Source: Thioclava atlantica (GTDB lineage: Bacteria; Pseudomonadota; Alphaproteobacteria; Rhodobacterales; Rhodobacteraceae). Taken from it: a DNA stretch of 35,835 nucleotides. Below the pieces are notes generated by a model. That model had not been told where the DNA came from, did no database searches, and saw only the letters and a list, made by a program, of their open reading frames with translations. The stretch's first letter is position 1. Every line of letters starts with the position of its first letter. The position numbers and the translations under genes were made by a program. Below, piece by piece: positions 7,968-17,026 of this stretch. The DNA is taken from assembly GCF_000737065.1 (NCBI RefSeq), contig NZ_AQRC01000020.1, forward strand, positions 1 through 35,835, written 5' to 3'.

Positions 7968-8927
7968 ATGAGCGCGCATCGTTTCAACCAACCCCTTAGC
8001 GGCAATATGATGCCTCGCACTGGTGGCCCGGCGACGATGATGCGCCTGCCCGCGGCCGAGGGCGCCGAAGGGCTCGACGCCTGCTTCATTGGAATTCCGA
8101 TGGATATCGGCACGTCGAACCGACCGGGCACGCGGCTCGGGCCACGCCAGATCCGCGACGAGAGCCGGATGATCCGTCCCTACAACATGGCGACGGGGGC
8201 GGCACCCTTCGAGCATCTCCAGGTCGCCGATATCGGTGATGTGCCGATCAACCTCTATGACCTGAAGAAATCGGTCGAGATTATCGCCGAGCATTACCGC
8301 GGCGTGTTGGCGCATGACGCGGTCCCGCTGACGCTTGGGGGCGATCACACACTGACCTGGCCGATCCTGCGCGCGGTCGCGGAAAAGCACGGCCCGGTCG
8401 CGCTTATCCATGTAGATGCGCATTCCGACACCAACGAAGCCATGTTCGGAGAGACGGCAGCGCATGGCTGCCCGTTCCGCCGCGCCTGGGAAGAGGGCTG
8501 CCTGCAAAACGACAAGGTGTTCCAGATCGGTCTGCGCGGCACCGGCTACGGGCCCGACGATTTCGACTGGGGTCGGGAGCGCGGCTGGACCTGCATCCAG
8601 GCCGAAGAGTGTTGGCACAAGTCGCTCGCTCCGCTCATGGCCGAGATCCGCGAGAAGATCGGGGATGCACCAGTCTATCTCTCCTACGACATCGACAGCC
8701 TCGATCCCGCTTTCGCACCGGGCACTGGCACGGTCGAGGTCGGCGGGCTCACCACGATGCAGGGGCTCGAGATCATTCGGGGCACGGCGGGGCTCAAACT
8801 CGTGGGCTGCGATCTGGTCGAGGTCTCACCGCCCTATGACATGGCAGGGAATACCGCCGTGATCGCCGCGAACTTCCTTTATGAAATGCTCTGCGCGCTG
8901 CCCGGCGTGCCGCAGGGGCGCCAATGA
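7968..8927 (+). CDS. speB: agmatinase-family ureohydrolase
   Basis: The 319-residue protein belongs to the arginase/agmatinase family, binuclear manganese enzymes that release urea from guanidino compounds. All metal-ligand motifs are visible: GGDHT (His), HVDAHSD (Asp, His, Asp) and SYDIDSLDP (Asp, Asp). Agmatine to putrescine is the default reaction, but guanidinobutyrase and guanidinopropionase share these motifs, so substrate is uncertain. The start at 7968 is set by a GGAG about 7 bases upstream; the longer frame to 7893 crosses the inverted-repeat region. It is followed within 25 bp by the binding-protein gene of a polyamine-type transporter, which supports use of an imported guanidino or polyamine compound. 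Confidence 0.88.
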   Translation: MSAHRFNQPLSGNMMPRTGGPATMMRLPAAEGAEGLDACFIGIPMDIGTSNRPGTRLGPRQIRDESRMIRPYNMATGAAPFEHLQVADIGDVPINLYDLKKSVEIIAEHYRGVLAHDAVPLTLGGDHTLTWPILRAVAEKHGPVALIHVDAHSDTNEAMFGETAAHGCPFRRAWEEGCLQNDKVFQIGLRGTGYGPDDFDWGRERGWTCIQAEECWHKSLAPLMAEIREKIGDAPVYLSYDIDSLDPAFAPGTGTVEVGGLTTMQGLEIIRGTAGLKLVGCDLVEVSPPYDMAGNTAVIAANFLYEMLCALPGVPQGRQ

Positions 8928-8952
8928 AGCCGGACAACAGGGAGACATCCAC

Positions 8953-10017
8953 ATGAAAAGACGTCAGTTTCTGGTCAGTGCCGCGCTCGGAACGGCGGCG
9001 CTTGCCGCCCCAACCATCCTGCGCGCGGCCAGCACCCCGCTCAAGGTCGGCACCTATGGGGGCTACTTCAAGGACAGCTTCGACAAGTTCATCTATCCCG
9101 ATTTCACTGCTGCGACCGGGATCGAGATCGAGAGCATCGCCGAGCCCACCGGCGAGGCGTGGCTGGTTCAGCTTTCGCAAGCCGCGCGCGCCGGGCAGGC
9201 CCCGGCCGACGTGTCGATGATGGCGCAACTCGCGCGGATCAAGGGCGAGCGTTCGGGGCTTTGGGCGAAGCTCGATGAAGGCAAGATGGAGCACATCTCC
9301 GTGCTTCCGAAGCATTTCGTGCATCGTTACGAGGACGGCAGCGTCTACGGCACCGGGGCGGTGAGCTGGTATGTAACTCTGGTCACCAATACTGATACCT
9401 ATCCCGAGGCACCGAGCTCGTGGAAAGCACTCTGGGACGAGGCGAACAAGGACAAGCTTGGGCTGATGTCGCTGGCCACGAATTCCTTCCTGCTCGAGAT
9501 CACCGCGACCACATATTTCGGCGGCACCGACATCCTCAAGAGCGAGGACGGTATTCTCAAGGTTATGGCGAAGCTCGCCGAGCTGAAGCCGAATGTTCGG
9601 CTGTGGTATCGCGACGAGGGTCAGTTCCAGCAGGCGCTGGAAACCGGTGAGATCCCGATGGGCGAGTATTACCACGACGTGACCACGCTCGCCGCCTCGC
9701 AGGACAAACCCGTGCGCTCGACGTTCCCTGAGGAGGGCGCGGTGCTCGACTCGGGTTCCTGGGTGGTCTCGAAGGCCTCGAAGGCGGTCGAGCAGGCGCA
9801 GGTCTTCATCGATTACATGGCCCAGCCCGAGATCCAGGCGAAGATGTCGCGCAATGTCGGCACTGCGCCGACCGTGCCGCGTGATCTCACCGACCTCACG
9901 GATGAGGAATTCGCCGCCGTGTCCTCGGACAAGACCCCGATCCTGCCGCTCTACGACATCTATGTGGACCGCGGCGACTGGATCAATCAGAAATGGTCGG
10001 AACTGATCACCGGCTAA
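8953..10017 (+). CDS. periplasmic substrate-binding protein, PotD/PotF-like
   Basis: The 354-residue protein starts with KRRQFLVSAALG and a hydrophobic stretch ending LRAAS. This looks like a twin-arginine export signal. The mature part resembles group-1 extracellular solute-binding proteins of the spermidine/putrescine type. A GGGAG site precedes the ATG at 8953; the in-frame extension to 8881 overlaps the end of the ureohydrolase gene and lacks signal character. With the next three genes it forms a complete ABC importer. The ligand is inferred to be a polyamine or guanidino compound from family and context only. Confidence 0.88.
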   Translation: MKRRQFLVSAALGTAALAAPTILRAASTPLKVGTYGGYFKDSFDKFIYPDFTAATGIEIESIAEPTGEAWLVQLSQAARAGQAPADVSMMAQLARIKGERSGLWAKLDEGKMEHISVLPKHFVHRYEDGSVYGTGAVSWYVTLVTNTDTYPEAPSSWKALWDEANKDKLGLMSLATNSFLLEITATTYFGGTDILKSEDGILKVMAKLAELKPNVRLWYRDEGQFQQALETGEIPMGEYYHDVTTLAASQDKPVRSTFPEEGAVLDSGSWVVSKASKAVEQAQVFIDYMAQPEIQAKMSRNVGTAPTVPRDLTDLTDEEFAAVSSDKTPILPLYDIYVDRGDWINQKWSELITG

Positions 10018-10089
10018 ATGAGCCCCCACTGGCGCCGTGGCGGCTCGCGTCGCCGCGGCGCACTTTCAATTTCAGGATACGGGATACTG

Positions 10090-11127
10090 ATGACCAATTT
10101 GCGCATTGAAAGCCTCAGCAAGACATTCGGGACTTTCACCGCGCTCGACGAGGTTTCGCTCGAGATCCCGACCGGCAAGTTCGTCTGCCTGCTCGGCCCG
10201 TCGGGCTGCGGTAAGACCACGCTTCTGAGGGTGATAGCTGGGCTCGAGACCCCGAGCGGAGGGCATATCTTTGTCAATGGCGAGGAGCAGACGAAGGTGC
10301 CCACCCATAAGCGCGGCATGGGGATGGTTTTCCAGTCGCTCGCGCTCTTTCCTCATCTCGACGTGGCAGGGAACATCTCCTATCCGCTGGCGATCCGGGG
10401 CGCGGATCGCGCCGAGCGCGAGAGGCGCGCCGAGGAGCTTCTGGAACTCGTGCGCCTGCCAGGCATGGGCGCGCGCCGTATTGACCAGCTCTCAGGCGGT
10501 CAGCGCCAGCGGGTAGCGATCGCGCGTGGCCTTGCCATCGACCCGAAGGTATTCCTGCTCGACGAGCCACTCTCCGCGCTCGATGCGGGACTTCGCGAAC
10601 ATATGCAGATCGAACTGCGCCAGATCCAGCAAAGTCTCGGGGTGACAACGATCGTCGTTACCCATGACCAGAAAGAGGCCCTGACCATGGCCGATCTGGT
10701 AATCGTTATGAAGGACGGGGTGATCCAGCAGGCCGGTGCGCCGATGGAGATCTACCGCAACCCGGCCAATCCCTTCGTTGCGGGTTTCATCGGCACCACG
10801 AACCTGTTGCAATGTGAGATCCGTGATGGTGCGATCGAGGTTCTGGGAGCGCGGTTGCCGGTGGCCGAAGGCGACCGGATCGGTGTCGCGCAGGGGCGCG
10901 CGCAGCTTTCCGTGCGTCCCGAACATGTCGCGATCGGCCCGCCTGGCGGCGAGATCGAAGCCGAAATCATCTTCCTGCGCGATCTCGGCGAGAGCCGCCA
11001 CTTGCTGTTGCAGGTGGGTGGACAGGAGATCAACGCGCAGCTTTCGCCGGAAATGCACGGCGCCTACCGTCCGGGCGAACGGGTGAGCCTGAGTTTCCGC
11101 CCCGGTGAACGGGTGGTAGTGGCGTGA
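10090..11127 (+). CDS. ABC transporter ATPase, PotA-like
   Basis: The 345-residue ATP-binding subunit shows Walker A GPSGCGKTT (about residues 36-44), signature LSGGQRQRVAIARG (about 136-149), Walker B VFLLDEP followed by the D-loop SALDA, and the switch His in VTHDQKEA. A C-terminal TOBE domain follows, typical of the spermidine/putrescine and iron(III) families. I chose ATG 10090; the frame is open to 10018 but that extension is a basic, low-complexity stretch right after the previous stop. The stop overlaps the GTG of the first permease gene. Confidence 0.93.
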   Translation: MTNLRIESLSKTFGTFTALDEVSLEIPTGKFVCLLGPSGCGKTTLLRVIAGLETPSGGHIFVNGEEQTKVPTHKRGMGMVFQSLALFPHLDVAGNISYPLAIRGADRAERERRAEELLELVRLPGMGARRIDQLSGGQRQRVAIARGLAIDPKVFLLDEPLSALDAGLREHMQIELRQIQQSLGVTTIVVTHDQKEALTMADLVIVMKDGVIQQAGAPMEIYRNPANPFVAGFIGTTNLLQCEIRDGAIEVLGARLPVAEGDRIGVAQGRAQLSVRPEHVAIGPPGGEIEAEIIFLRDLGESRHLLLQVGGQEINAQLSPEMHGAYRPGERVSLSFRPGERVVVA

Positions 11128-11978
11128 GCGCGGACACGGATCAGCGCGCGACACCGGGATGGATCGGGCTCTGGCCCGCGCTGATGCTGGTGGTGTTCTT
11201 TCTCGTTCCTTTCGGAATCATGCTGGCGGTGTCGGTCTCGCAACGCGACCCCGCCGGAGCCTTCATTCCGGGCTTTGAGCTGACGCATTACGCGCGGTTC
11301 CTAACCGCTTTCTTCGCGAAGGTGATGGGGGTCTCAGTCGGTGTCTCGCTGGCCGCTGCCGCGATCTGCGTGGTGCTGGCTTTTCCCTTCACGGTGTTCC
11401 TCTCCTCGATGAGCCACCGCATCCAGACCTTGGCGCTCGTTGTCCTGCTCTCGGTGCTTTCGCTTTCCGAGGTGATCGTCGGCTTTTCGCTCTCGACACT
11501 CCTGTCGAAGACGGCCGGGATTTCGAACCTGTTCTACTGGCTTGGCCTGATCGACGCGCCGGTTGCCTACACGCCCTCGCTATTCGCGCTCATCACAGGG
11601 CTTTGCTATATCGGCTTCCCCTTCGCGGTTCTCGTCCTCTATCCGCCGGTCTCGCGGCTCGATCCCGAGATCATCGAGGCCGCGCGGGTGATGGGCGCCT
11701 CGGGGCCGCGCGCGTTCTTTGGCGTGGTGGTGCCCAATTTGCGCAGCGCGATCGTAGGGGCCTTCATTCTGGTCTTCGTCTTTACGCTCGGGTCGTATCT
11801 GTTGCCGCAGTTGCTGGGGCGCTCCGAGGACTGGACACTCTCGGTCCATATCACCGATCAAGCGATCTACCAGTCGAACCTGCCCTTCGCCGCGGCGATG
11901 TCGATCTTCCTGATGCTTGTGGCACTGGCGCTTGTCGGGCTTGCCTCGCTTGCCGGGCGGCAGAGGGGGGCGGCATGA
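11124..11978 (+). CDS. ABC transporter permease, PotB-like
   Basis: The 284-residue inner-membrane subunit has about six transmembrane segments and the cytoplasmic coupling motif EAARVMGASGPRAFFGVVVP (about residues 184-203), which contacts the ATPase. The GTG at 11124 overlaps the ATPase stop in a GTGA arrangement, so the genes are coupled. The protein fits the PotB/PotH position in the operon and family length. Confidence 0.93.
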   Translation: MSADTDQRATPGWIGLWPALMLVVFFLVPFGIMLAVSVSQRDPAGAFIPGFELTHYARFLTAFFAKVMGVSVGVSLAAAAICVVLAFPFTVFLSSMSHRIQTLALVVLLSVLSLSEVIVGFSLSTLLSKTAGISNLFYWLGLIDAPVAYTPSLFALITGLCYIGFPFAVLVLYPPVSRLDPEIIEAARVMGASGPRAFFGVVVPNLRSAIVGAFILVFVFTLGSYLLPQLLGRSEDWTLSVHITDQAIYQSNLPFAAAMSIFLMLVALALVGLASLAGRQRGAA

Positions 11979-12775
11979 CGGGCTGGCTCAAACGCGCCTA
12001 TGTTCTGGCGATCCTGCTTTTGCTGCTTGCGCCGCTCCTGGTGGTCACGGGGGTGTCGATCAACGGGCCACAGACCATGCGCTTTCCGCCCGTTGAGCCA
12101 TCGCTGCGCTGGTATGGCGCGTTGTTCGAGGACAGTGCCTGGCTGGTTCCGCTCGGCCATTCGTTGTTGATTGCGGCGTGCGCCTCGGCGCTCTCGGTGG
12201 CGATCGCGCTGCCGCTCGCGCTCTTCGCATGGGAGCGCAACGGGATCGCGGCGCGTTTGCTGACAGGGGTGGGGCTCGCGCCCTTCACGCTGCCTCCTGT
12301 TATCTCGGCGCTCGGTTTCATGGTGTTCTGGATGACGGTTGGTGGATACGGTCAAATCTGGGCCACGATCGTCTCGCATGCAGTGTTCTTGGTGACGCTA
12401 CCGCTAGTGACAATCTCGCTCGGTCTAAAGGGGATCGACCGGGCGTTTCTCGAGGCCGCGCGGGTGATGGGAGCGGGGCGCTGGACGGTCATGCGAACGG
12501 TGATCGGGCCGCTCCTGCTCCCCTTCATCGTCTCGGGCTATGCCTTCGCCTTCGTTCTCAGCCTCAACGAATACATCATCGCCTACATGGTCGCGGGTTT
12601 CACAGTCGAGACGATCCCAATCAAGATCTTCAACGCTTTGCGTTACGGTTACACGCCAATCCTCGGTGTCGTCTCCGTCCTTTTCGTTGCGCTGGCCGCG
12701 CTCGTTTTCGGCCTGATAGGCCGTTTTGGAGATTTGCCACGCTTGATGGGGGCGGAACGCAGTCGGAGAGAGTGA
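11975..12775 (+). CDS. ABC transporter permease, PotC-like
   Basis: The 266-residue second permease carries the EAA loop LEAARVMGAGRWTVMRTVIG (about residues 161-180) and about six membrane segments. The true start is ATG 11975, overlapping the previous stop by ATGA; the frame is open far upstream but that part is the shadow of the PotB-like gene. It ends the uptake operon. I see no clear hairpin terminator after it. Confidence 0.93.
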   Translation: MTGWLKRAYVLAILLLLLAPLLVVTGVSINGPQTMRFPPVEPSLRWYGALFEDSAWLVPLGHSLLIAACASALSVAIALPLALFAWERNGIAARLLTGVGLAPFTLPPVISALGFMVFWMTVGGYGQIWATIVSHAVFLVTLPLVTISLGLKGIDRAFLEAARVMGAGRWTVMRTVIGPLLLPFIVSGYAFAFVLSLNEYIIAYMVAGFTVETIPIKIFNALRYGYTPILGVVSVLFVALAALVFGLIGRFGDLPRLMGAERSRRE

Positions 12776-13121
12776 GGCGATGGGGAGTTGGCATTGCTGC
12801 TTGCGAGTCTAGGCATCAGGACAGACTGCCGGACGCTGTTTCGCAGCGACACATGACTGAGCGGGCTGACTTATGTGAGGCCGCGATCAGGTCTCTCTCA
12901 AGCCGCCGGGTGAGTTTGTGGCTTTGTGCGGAGACGATTTGTATGAGTGCGGCGAATGGTCTGGGATCGGAATTCCTCTCCGACATATCTGCGCCGGGTT
13001 GCGAGTCAAAATTGCAACGAAATCATTTGTAATCAATAATTTAGATGGAATTATGCCCCGGCCGGGCGGCTTTCGTGCTACACATGGTGATACACAGGGG
13101 TTTCTTTCCCGGAGGTGTGCG
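12776..13121. other. intergenic region upstream of the integrase gene
   Basis: No gene is supported here. It contains an AT-rich stretch (about 13007-13055), unusual for this window, and a short direct repeat of TACACA (13079-13084 and 13091-13096) just before a GGAGG ribosome-binding site at 13111-13115. The AT-rich part and repeats probably hold the integrase promoter and its control site. I looked for a tRNA gene or a duplicated attachment core and saw none. Confidence 0.45.
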
Positions 13122-14390
13122 ATGAATATCACCAAGCGCGGCGAAGTCTGGCATCTGCGTCGGCGGGTTCCCAAAGCCTATGCCCCGGTCGATCCGCGCC
13201 GCGAGGTGGTGATCAGCCTTCGGACGGGGTCTGAGACGGTGGCGCGGCAGAAGGCACCGGTGCTCTGGGCCGAGCAGGTCGAGGTCTGGGAGGCAATGCT
13301 CGATGGCGACACGGAAGACGCTGAGGCGCGGTTCGCTGCGGCCAAGCGGTTTGCGAAGGCGCGCGGCTACCGATTTCTCGATGCGCGCAAGGTGGCGCGT
13401 CTGCCTGTGCAAGAGCTACTCGCGCGTATCGATCTGGTTGCCAGTGACGAGATGCGTGATCCGCTCGGGGCGGATTCCCTTCTTGGTGGGGCGGAGCTGC
13501 CGTTGATCACCGTATCGCGGGCGCTCGAGTTGTTCTGGGGGCTCGCGCGTGACAAGACCTTGGGCAAGAGTGCGGATCAGGTTCGACGCTGGCGCTACCC
13601 GCATATCAAGGCGGTGCAGAATTTCATCTCGGTTGTCGGGGACAAGCCGCTTTCTGATCTCACGATCGATGATTTCCTCGATTTTCGCGATTGGTGGGCA
13701 GAGCGGATGGCGTGCGAAGGGCTCACCGCGAATTCCGCGAACAAGGACCTGACGCATCTTAGCGCGGTCTTGAGGCGCGTGAACCGTGACAAGCGGCTCG
13801 GGCTCGAACTGCCGCTCGAAGATCTTGGCTTCCGGCAGGGGAAAGCGGCGCGGCGGCCCTCCTTCTCGGACGACTGGACACGGGACCGCTTGCTGGCCCC
13901 CGGTGCGCTCGATGGGCTGGAGCCGCAGGCGCGTGCAATCCTGCTGGTGATGGTGAATACCGGGCTGCGTCCGAGCGAAATCGCGGCGCTACGGCCCGAA
14001 GAGATCCGGCTTGATGGTCCGATTCCGCATTTGCTGTTGCAGCCGATCGGACGGGTTCTTAAGACGCAGAATGCGGAACGCGTCATGCCGCTTCACGGGG
14101 TGTCGCTTGAGGCGATGCGAGCGTTCCCGGATGGGTTTTCGCGTTACCGCGAAAGCTCGGGCACGCTGAGTGCCACTGTGAATACTTATCTGCGTAATGC
14201 CAGTCTCCTCGAGAGCGAGCGGCATTCCCTCTACAGCTTGCGGCATGCGTTTGAAGATCGGATGCTTGCAGCTGAGATCGATGAACGGATTCGGCGCGAC
14301 GTGATGGGGCATGCGCTGGGGCGTGAGCGCTACGGGGAAGGGGGGCGACTTGCGGTAATCGCAGGGCTTCTTGAGCCGATCGCATTCTGA
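13122..14390 (+). CDS. tyrosine recombinase / integrase
   Basis: The 422-residue protein begins with a short beta-rich N-terminal module (KRGEVWHLRRRVPKAY), typical of integrases with a DUF6538-like N-terminus. A core-binding domain follows (about residues 125-225), then the catalytic domain. Catalytic residues seen are the first Arg in NTGLRPSEI (about 278-286), His and Arg in HSLYSLRHAF (about 367-376), the following GH (about 395) and the probable nucleophile Tyr in RERYGEG (about 404). The GGAGG six bases upstream fixes ATG 13122. It stands alone between the transporter operon and a terminator; no excisionase or phage genes lie next to it. It could mark an old integration. Confidence 0.88.
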   Translation: MNITKRGEVWHLRRRVPKAYAPVDPRREVVISLRTGSETVARQKAPVLWAEQVEVWEAMLDGDTEDAEARFAAAKRFAKARGYRFLDARKVARLPVQELLARIDLVASDEMRDPLGADSLLGGAELPLITVSRALELFWGLARDKTLGKSADQVRRWRYPHIKAVQNFISVVGDKPLSDLTIDDFLDFRDWWAERMACEGLTANSANKDLTHLSAVLRRVNRDKRLGLELPLEDLGFRQGKAARRPSFSDDWTRDRLLAPGALDGLEPQARAILLVMVNTGLRPSEIAALRPEEIRLDGPIPHLLLQPIGRVLKTQNAERVMPLHGVSLEAMRAFPDGFSRYRESSGTLSATVNTYLRNASLLESERHSLYSLRHAFEDRMLAAEIDERIRRDVMGHALGRERYGEGGRLAVIAGLLEPIAF

Positions 14391-14496
14391 GCACTCTGCA
14401 GGGTCAGTTCCGCAATCGCGTTCAATGGGCCCTCAGAAAATGTGAGTGTCAGTATTTCTTTGCTTCGATGGCTTTCCAATGGAGAGATTATCCAAC

Positions 14497-14534
14497 AAAA
14501 AGAGCCGCGACCAAAATAGTCGCGGCTCTTCGTT
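14497..14534. terminator. bidirectional Rho-independent terminator
   Basis: An 11-bp perfect stem AGAGCCGCGAC (14501-14511) pairs with GTCGCGGCTCT (14519-14529) around a 7-base loop. It is flanked by AAAA on the left and TTTT a few bases to the right. It ends the minus-strand gmd-fcl-manC unit and can also end the integrase transcript. Confidence 0.9.
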
Positions 14535-14589
14535 TTCCTAAAGGACTTTGAGGTTTGGAGCTGTCTTTCTTTTGAGAGCAGCCGCGCTC

Positions 14590-16038
14590 TTACCCCTTCG
14601 CGCCCTGTCCGCGCGCATAGACATCATCGTAGCGGATGATGTCATCCTCGCCGAGATAACTGCCAGTCTGCACTTCGATCAGCGTCAACGGGACTTTCCC
14701 TGGGTTTTCCATTCGGTGGACCGCACCAAGCGGAATGTAGACGGACTGGTTCTCGCTCACGAGTTTCACCTCGTCGTCGATCGTCACCTTTGCGGTGCCT
14801 TCGACGACGATCCAGTGCTCGGCGCGGTGGTGGTGGCTTTGCAGGCTGAGCGCGGCGCCGGGATGCACGTGGATCCGCTTCACCTGGAAGCGTTTTCCGA
14901 TGACGAGGCTCTCATACCAGCCCCAGGGGCGGAAGTCGCGGGGCAGGGTCTCGGCCTGGGCGGCGCCCTTGGCTTTGAGCTCGGCGACGGCTTTCTTCAC
15001 GTCCTGCGCTCGGTCCTTGTGGGCGACGAGGACAGCGTCGGGCATGGCAACGGCGATGATATCCTCGAGCCCGATGCCCACAAGCTCCTGCGCCTCATCG
15101 GTCGACTGCAGAAGCGTATCGCGGCAGTCGATGGCGGTGGCGGGGCCGGTCGCGACGATGCCGTTTGCGTCCGGGTTCTGCTCGCGCCAGACCGCCTGCC
15201 AGTCGCCGAGGTCTGACCACGCGCCACCATAGGGCACGACGGTCAGGTTGTCCGCGCGCTCCATCACCGCGTAGTCGATCGAGATGTCTTCGAGCTGCGC
15301 CCAAGGCTCGGGCGCGAGCCGGGTAAAGGCGAGGTCACGCTCCGCCGCTTCGACGGCAGCCTTGGCCTGCGCGAGCGTCTCGGGGGCGTGTTTTGCGAAG
15401 GCGTCGAGGATCGCCGAGGTGGAGAAGAGGAAGATGCCGGCATTCCAGAGATGCATGCCGCCATCGAGCAGCGCCTCGGCCTTGGCTAGATCAGGCTTTT
15501 CGACGAAGGATTTCAGCGGCTGTGGGAGAGCTGAGAACTCTGCATCGGGCGCTTCGCTCAACTCCAGCCAGCCATAGCCCGTCTCGGGGCGATCGGGACG
15601 GATGCCGAAGGTGACCAGCTGGCCTGCCTCGGCTGCAGGCGCCGCTGCCTCGACCGCGGCGCGGAAGCGTGCCGGGTCGGGAATGACGTGATCGGACGGC
15701 GCGACGAGCATCAGCGCGCCAGGCTCGCGCACCTCCAGCACCAGCGCGCCGGCGCAGATCGCCGCGGCTGTGTTACGAGCGGACGGTTCGATCAGGATAT
15801 CTGCAGGGGCGATTTCGAGTGCGGCCAGTTGTTCGATCACCACGAAGCGGAAATCCGCGCCGGTGATTACAGAAGGTGCCGCGAAGCCGTTGCCCGCGAG
15901 CCGTTTTGCCGAGGCCTGGAACAGGCTCTCCTCGCCCATCAGGTTGACGAATTGTTTGGGGTAGCTCTTGCGCGAGAGCGGCCAGAGCCGCGTGCCCGAG
16001 CCGCCGCAAAGGAGGACGGGGTGGATCGTCTTGCTCAT
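14590..16038 (-). CDS. manC: mannose-1-phosphate guanylyltransferase / mannose-6-phosphate isomerase
   Basis: The 482-residue bifunctional enzyme makes GDP-mannose. The N-terminal nucleotidyltransferase shows GGSGTRLWPLSRKSYPKQF (residues 12-30), FVEKPDLAKA, and WSDLGDW. The C-terminal cupin isomerase domain (about 370-475) shows RPWGWYE, the metal-binding-type QSHHHRAEHW and the GTAKVT strand. The start at 16038 follows GAGAGGG, which overlaps the fcl stop. It is last in the gmd-fcl-manC operon and supplies the substrate for Gmd. Confidence 0.96.
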   Translation of the reverse strand: MSKTIHPVLLCGGSGTRLWPLSRKSYPKQFVNLMGEESLFQASAKRLAGNGFAAPSVITGADFRFVVIEQLAALEIAPADILIEPSARNTAAAICAGALVLEVREPGALMLVAPSDHVIPDPARFRAAVEAAAPAAEAGQLVTFGIRPDRPETGYGWLELSEAPDAEFSALPQPLKSFVEKPDLAKAEALLDGGMHLWNAGIFLFSTSAILDAFAKHAPETLAQAKAAVEAAERDLAFTRLAPEPWAQLEDISIDYAVMERADNLTVVPYGGAWSDLGDWQAVWREQNPDANGIVATGPATAIDCRDTLLQSTDEAQELVGIGLEDIIAVAMPDAVLVAHKDRAQDVKKAVAELKAKGAAQAETLPRDFRPWGWYESLVIGKRFQVKRIHVHPGAALSLQSHHHRAEHWIVVEGTAKVTIDDEVKLVSENQSVYIPLGAVHRMENPGKVPLTLIEVQTGSYLGEDDIIRYDDVYARGQGAKG

Positions 16039-16047
16039 AAATCCCTC

Positions 16048-17019
16048 TCAGGTTCTGACGGTGTCGGCATTGTCGAGGAACCAGCGATAGGTCTCGGCGA
16101 TCCCCTCCTCGAGGCCGACGCGGGCCTGCCAGCCCATCTTCGACAAACGGCTGACATCCATCAACTTGCGCATCGTGCCGTCGGGCTTGCTCGGGTCAGT
16201 CGCGATCTGTCCCTCAAAGCCGGTCACCTTCGCGACCATCTGCGCGAGCTCGAGGATCGAGATGTCGCTGCCGGACCCCACATTGATGTGGCTCAGCATC
16301 GGATCGGTGTTTGCGTCGTAGCCAGCCTTGGGGAGATCGAGCACGAAGAGCGAGGCTTCGGCCATGTCATCGACATGCAGGAACTCGCGCCGCGGCGTGC
16401 CGGTGCCCCAGATCGTGACCTCTTCGAGTCCGTCGCGCGTCGCCTCATGGAAGCGCCGGATCAGCGCGGGCAGAACATGGCTGTTCTGCGGATGGAAGTT
16501 GTCGCCGGGCCCGTAGAGGTTCGTCGGCATCACCGAGCGGTAATCGACGCCATGTTGGCGGTTGTAGCTCTCGCAGAGTTTGATCCCGGCGATCTTCGCG
16601 ATGGCATAGGGCTCGTTCGTGGGCTCGAGCGGTCCCGTCAGCAGCGTATCTTCCGCCATCGGCTGCGGCGCGGCCTTGGGGTAGATGCAGGAGGAGCCGA
16701 GCTGCAACAGCTTGGTGACCCCGGCGGCGAAGGCCTGATGGATCACGTTGGCCTCGATCATCAGGTTTTCGTAGATGAACTCGGCCGGGTAGGTGTTGTT
16801 AGCATGGATTCCACCGACCTTGGCTGCGGCGAGGATCACAACGTCCGGTTTCTCTGCCTGCATGAAGTCGCGGACCGCCGACTGATCGGTCAGATCGAGT
16901 TCAGAATGCGTGCGGGTGATCAGTTCGAGTGCCGCACCCTTGGCTTTACGCGCCTCCAACTGGCGCAGGATCGCGCCGCCCACCATCCCGCGATGGCCTG
17001 CCACGTAGATCTTCGTCAT
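16048..17019 (-). CDS. fcl: GDP-L-fucose synthase
   Basis: The 323-residue short-chain dehydrogenase converts GDP-4-keto-6-deoxymannose to GDP-L-fucose by epimerisation and NADPH reduction. Visible marks are the Rossmann motif AGHRGMVG (near residues 7-14), the SSCIYP active-site serine segment and YAIAKIAG with the catalytic YxxxK pair. ATG 17019 is preferred over a GTG immediately before it, because a GAGG lies five bases upstream of the ATG. It sits 7 bp after gmd and 9 bp before manC. Confidence 0.96.
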   Translation of the reverse strand: MTKIYVAGHRGMVGGAILRQLEARKAKGAALELITRTHSELDLTDQSAVRDFMQAEKPDVVILAAAKVGGIHANNTYPAEFIYENLMIEANVIHQAFAAGVTKLLQLGSSCIYPKAAPQPMAEDTLLTGPLEPTNEPYAIAKIAGIKLCESYNRQHGVDYRSVMPTNLYGPGDNFHPQNSHVLPALIRRFHEATRDGLEEVTIWGTGTPRREFLHVDDMAEASLFVLDLPKAGYDANTDPMLSHINVGSGSDISILELAQMVAKVTGFEGQIATDPSKPDGTMRKLMDVSRLSKMGWQARVGLEEGIAETYRWFLDNADTVRT

Positions 17020-17026
17020 CACTGCC

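Noticed and set aside
8794-10029. A 411-codon open frame antisense to the binding-protein gene
   Set aside because: Same reasoning: no motif, no ribosome-binding site, and the opposite strand codes for a well-recognised protein with a signal peptide.
12776-13121. tRNA gene or attachment core upstream of the integrase
   Set aside because: No cloverleaf arms or T-loop sequence could be found, and no duplicated core was seen on the other side of the integrase.
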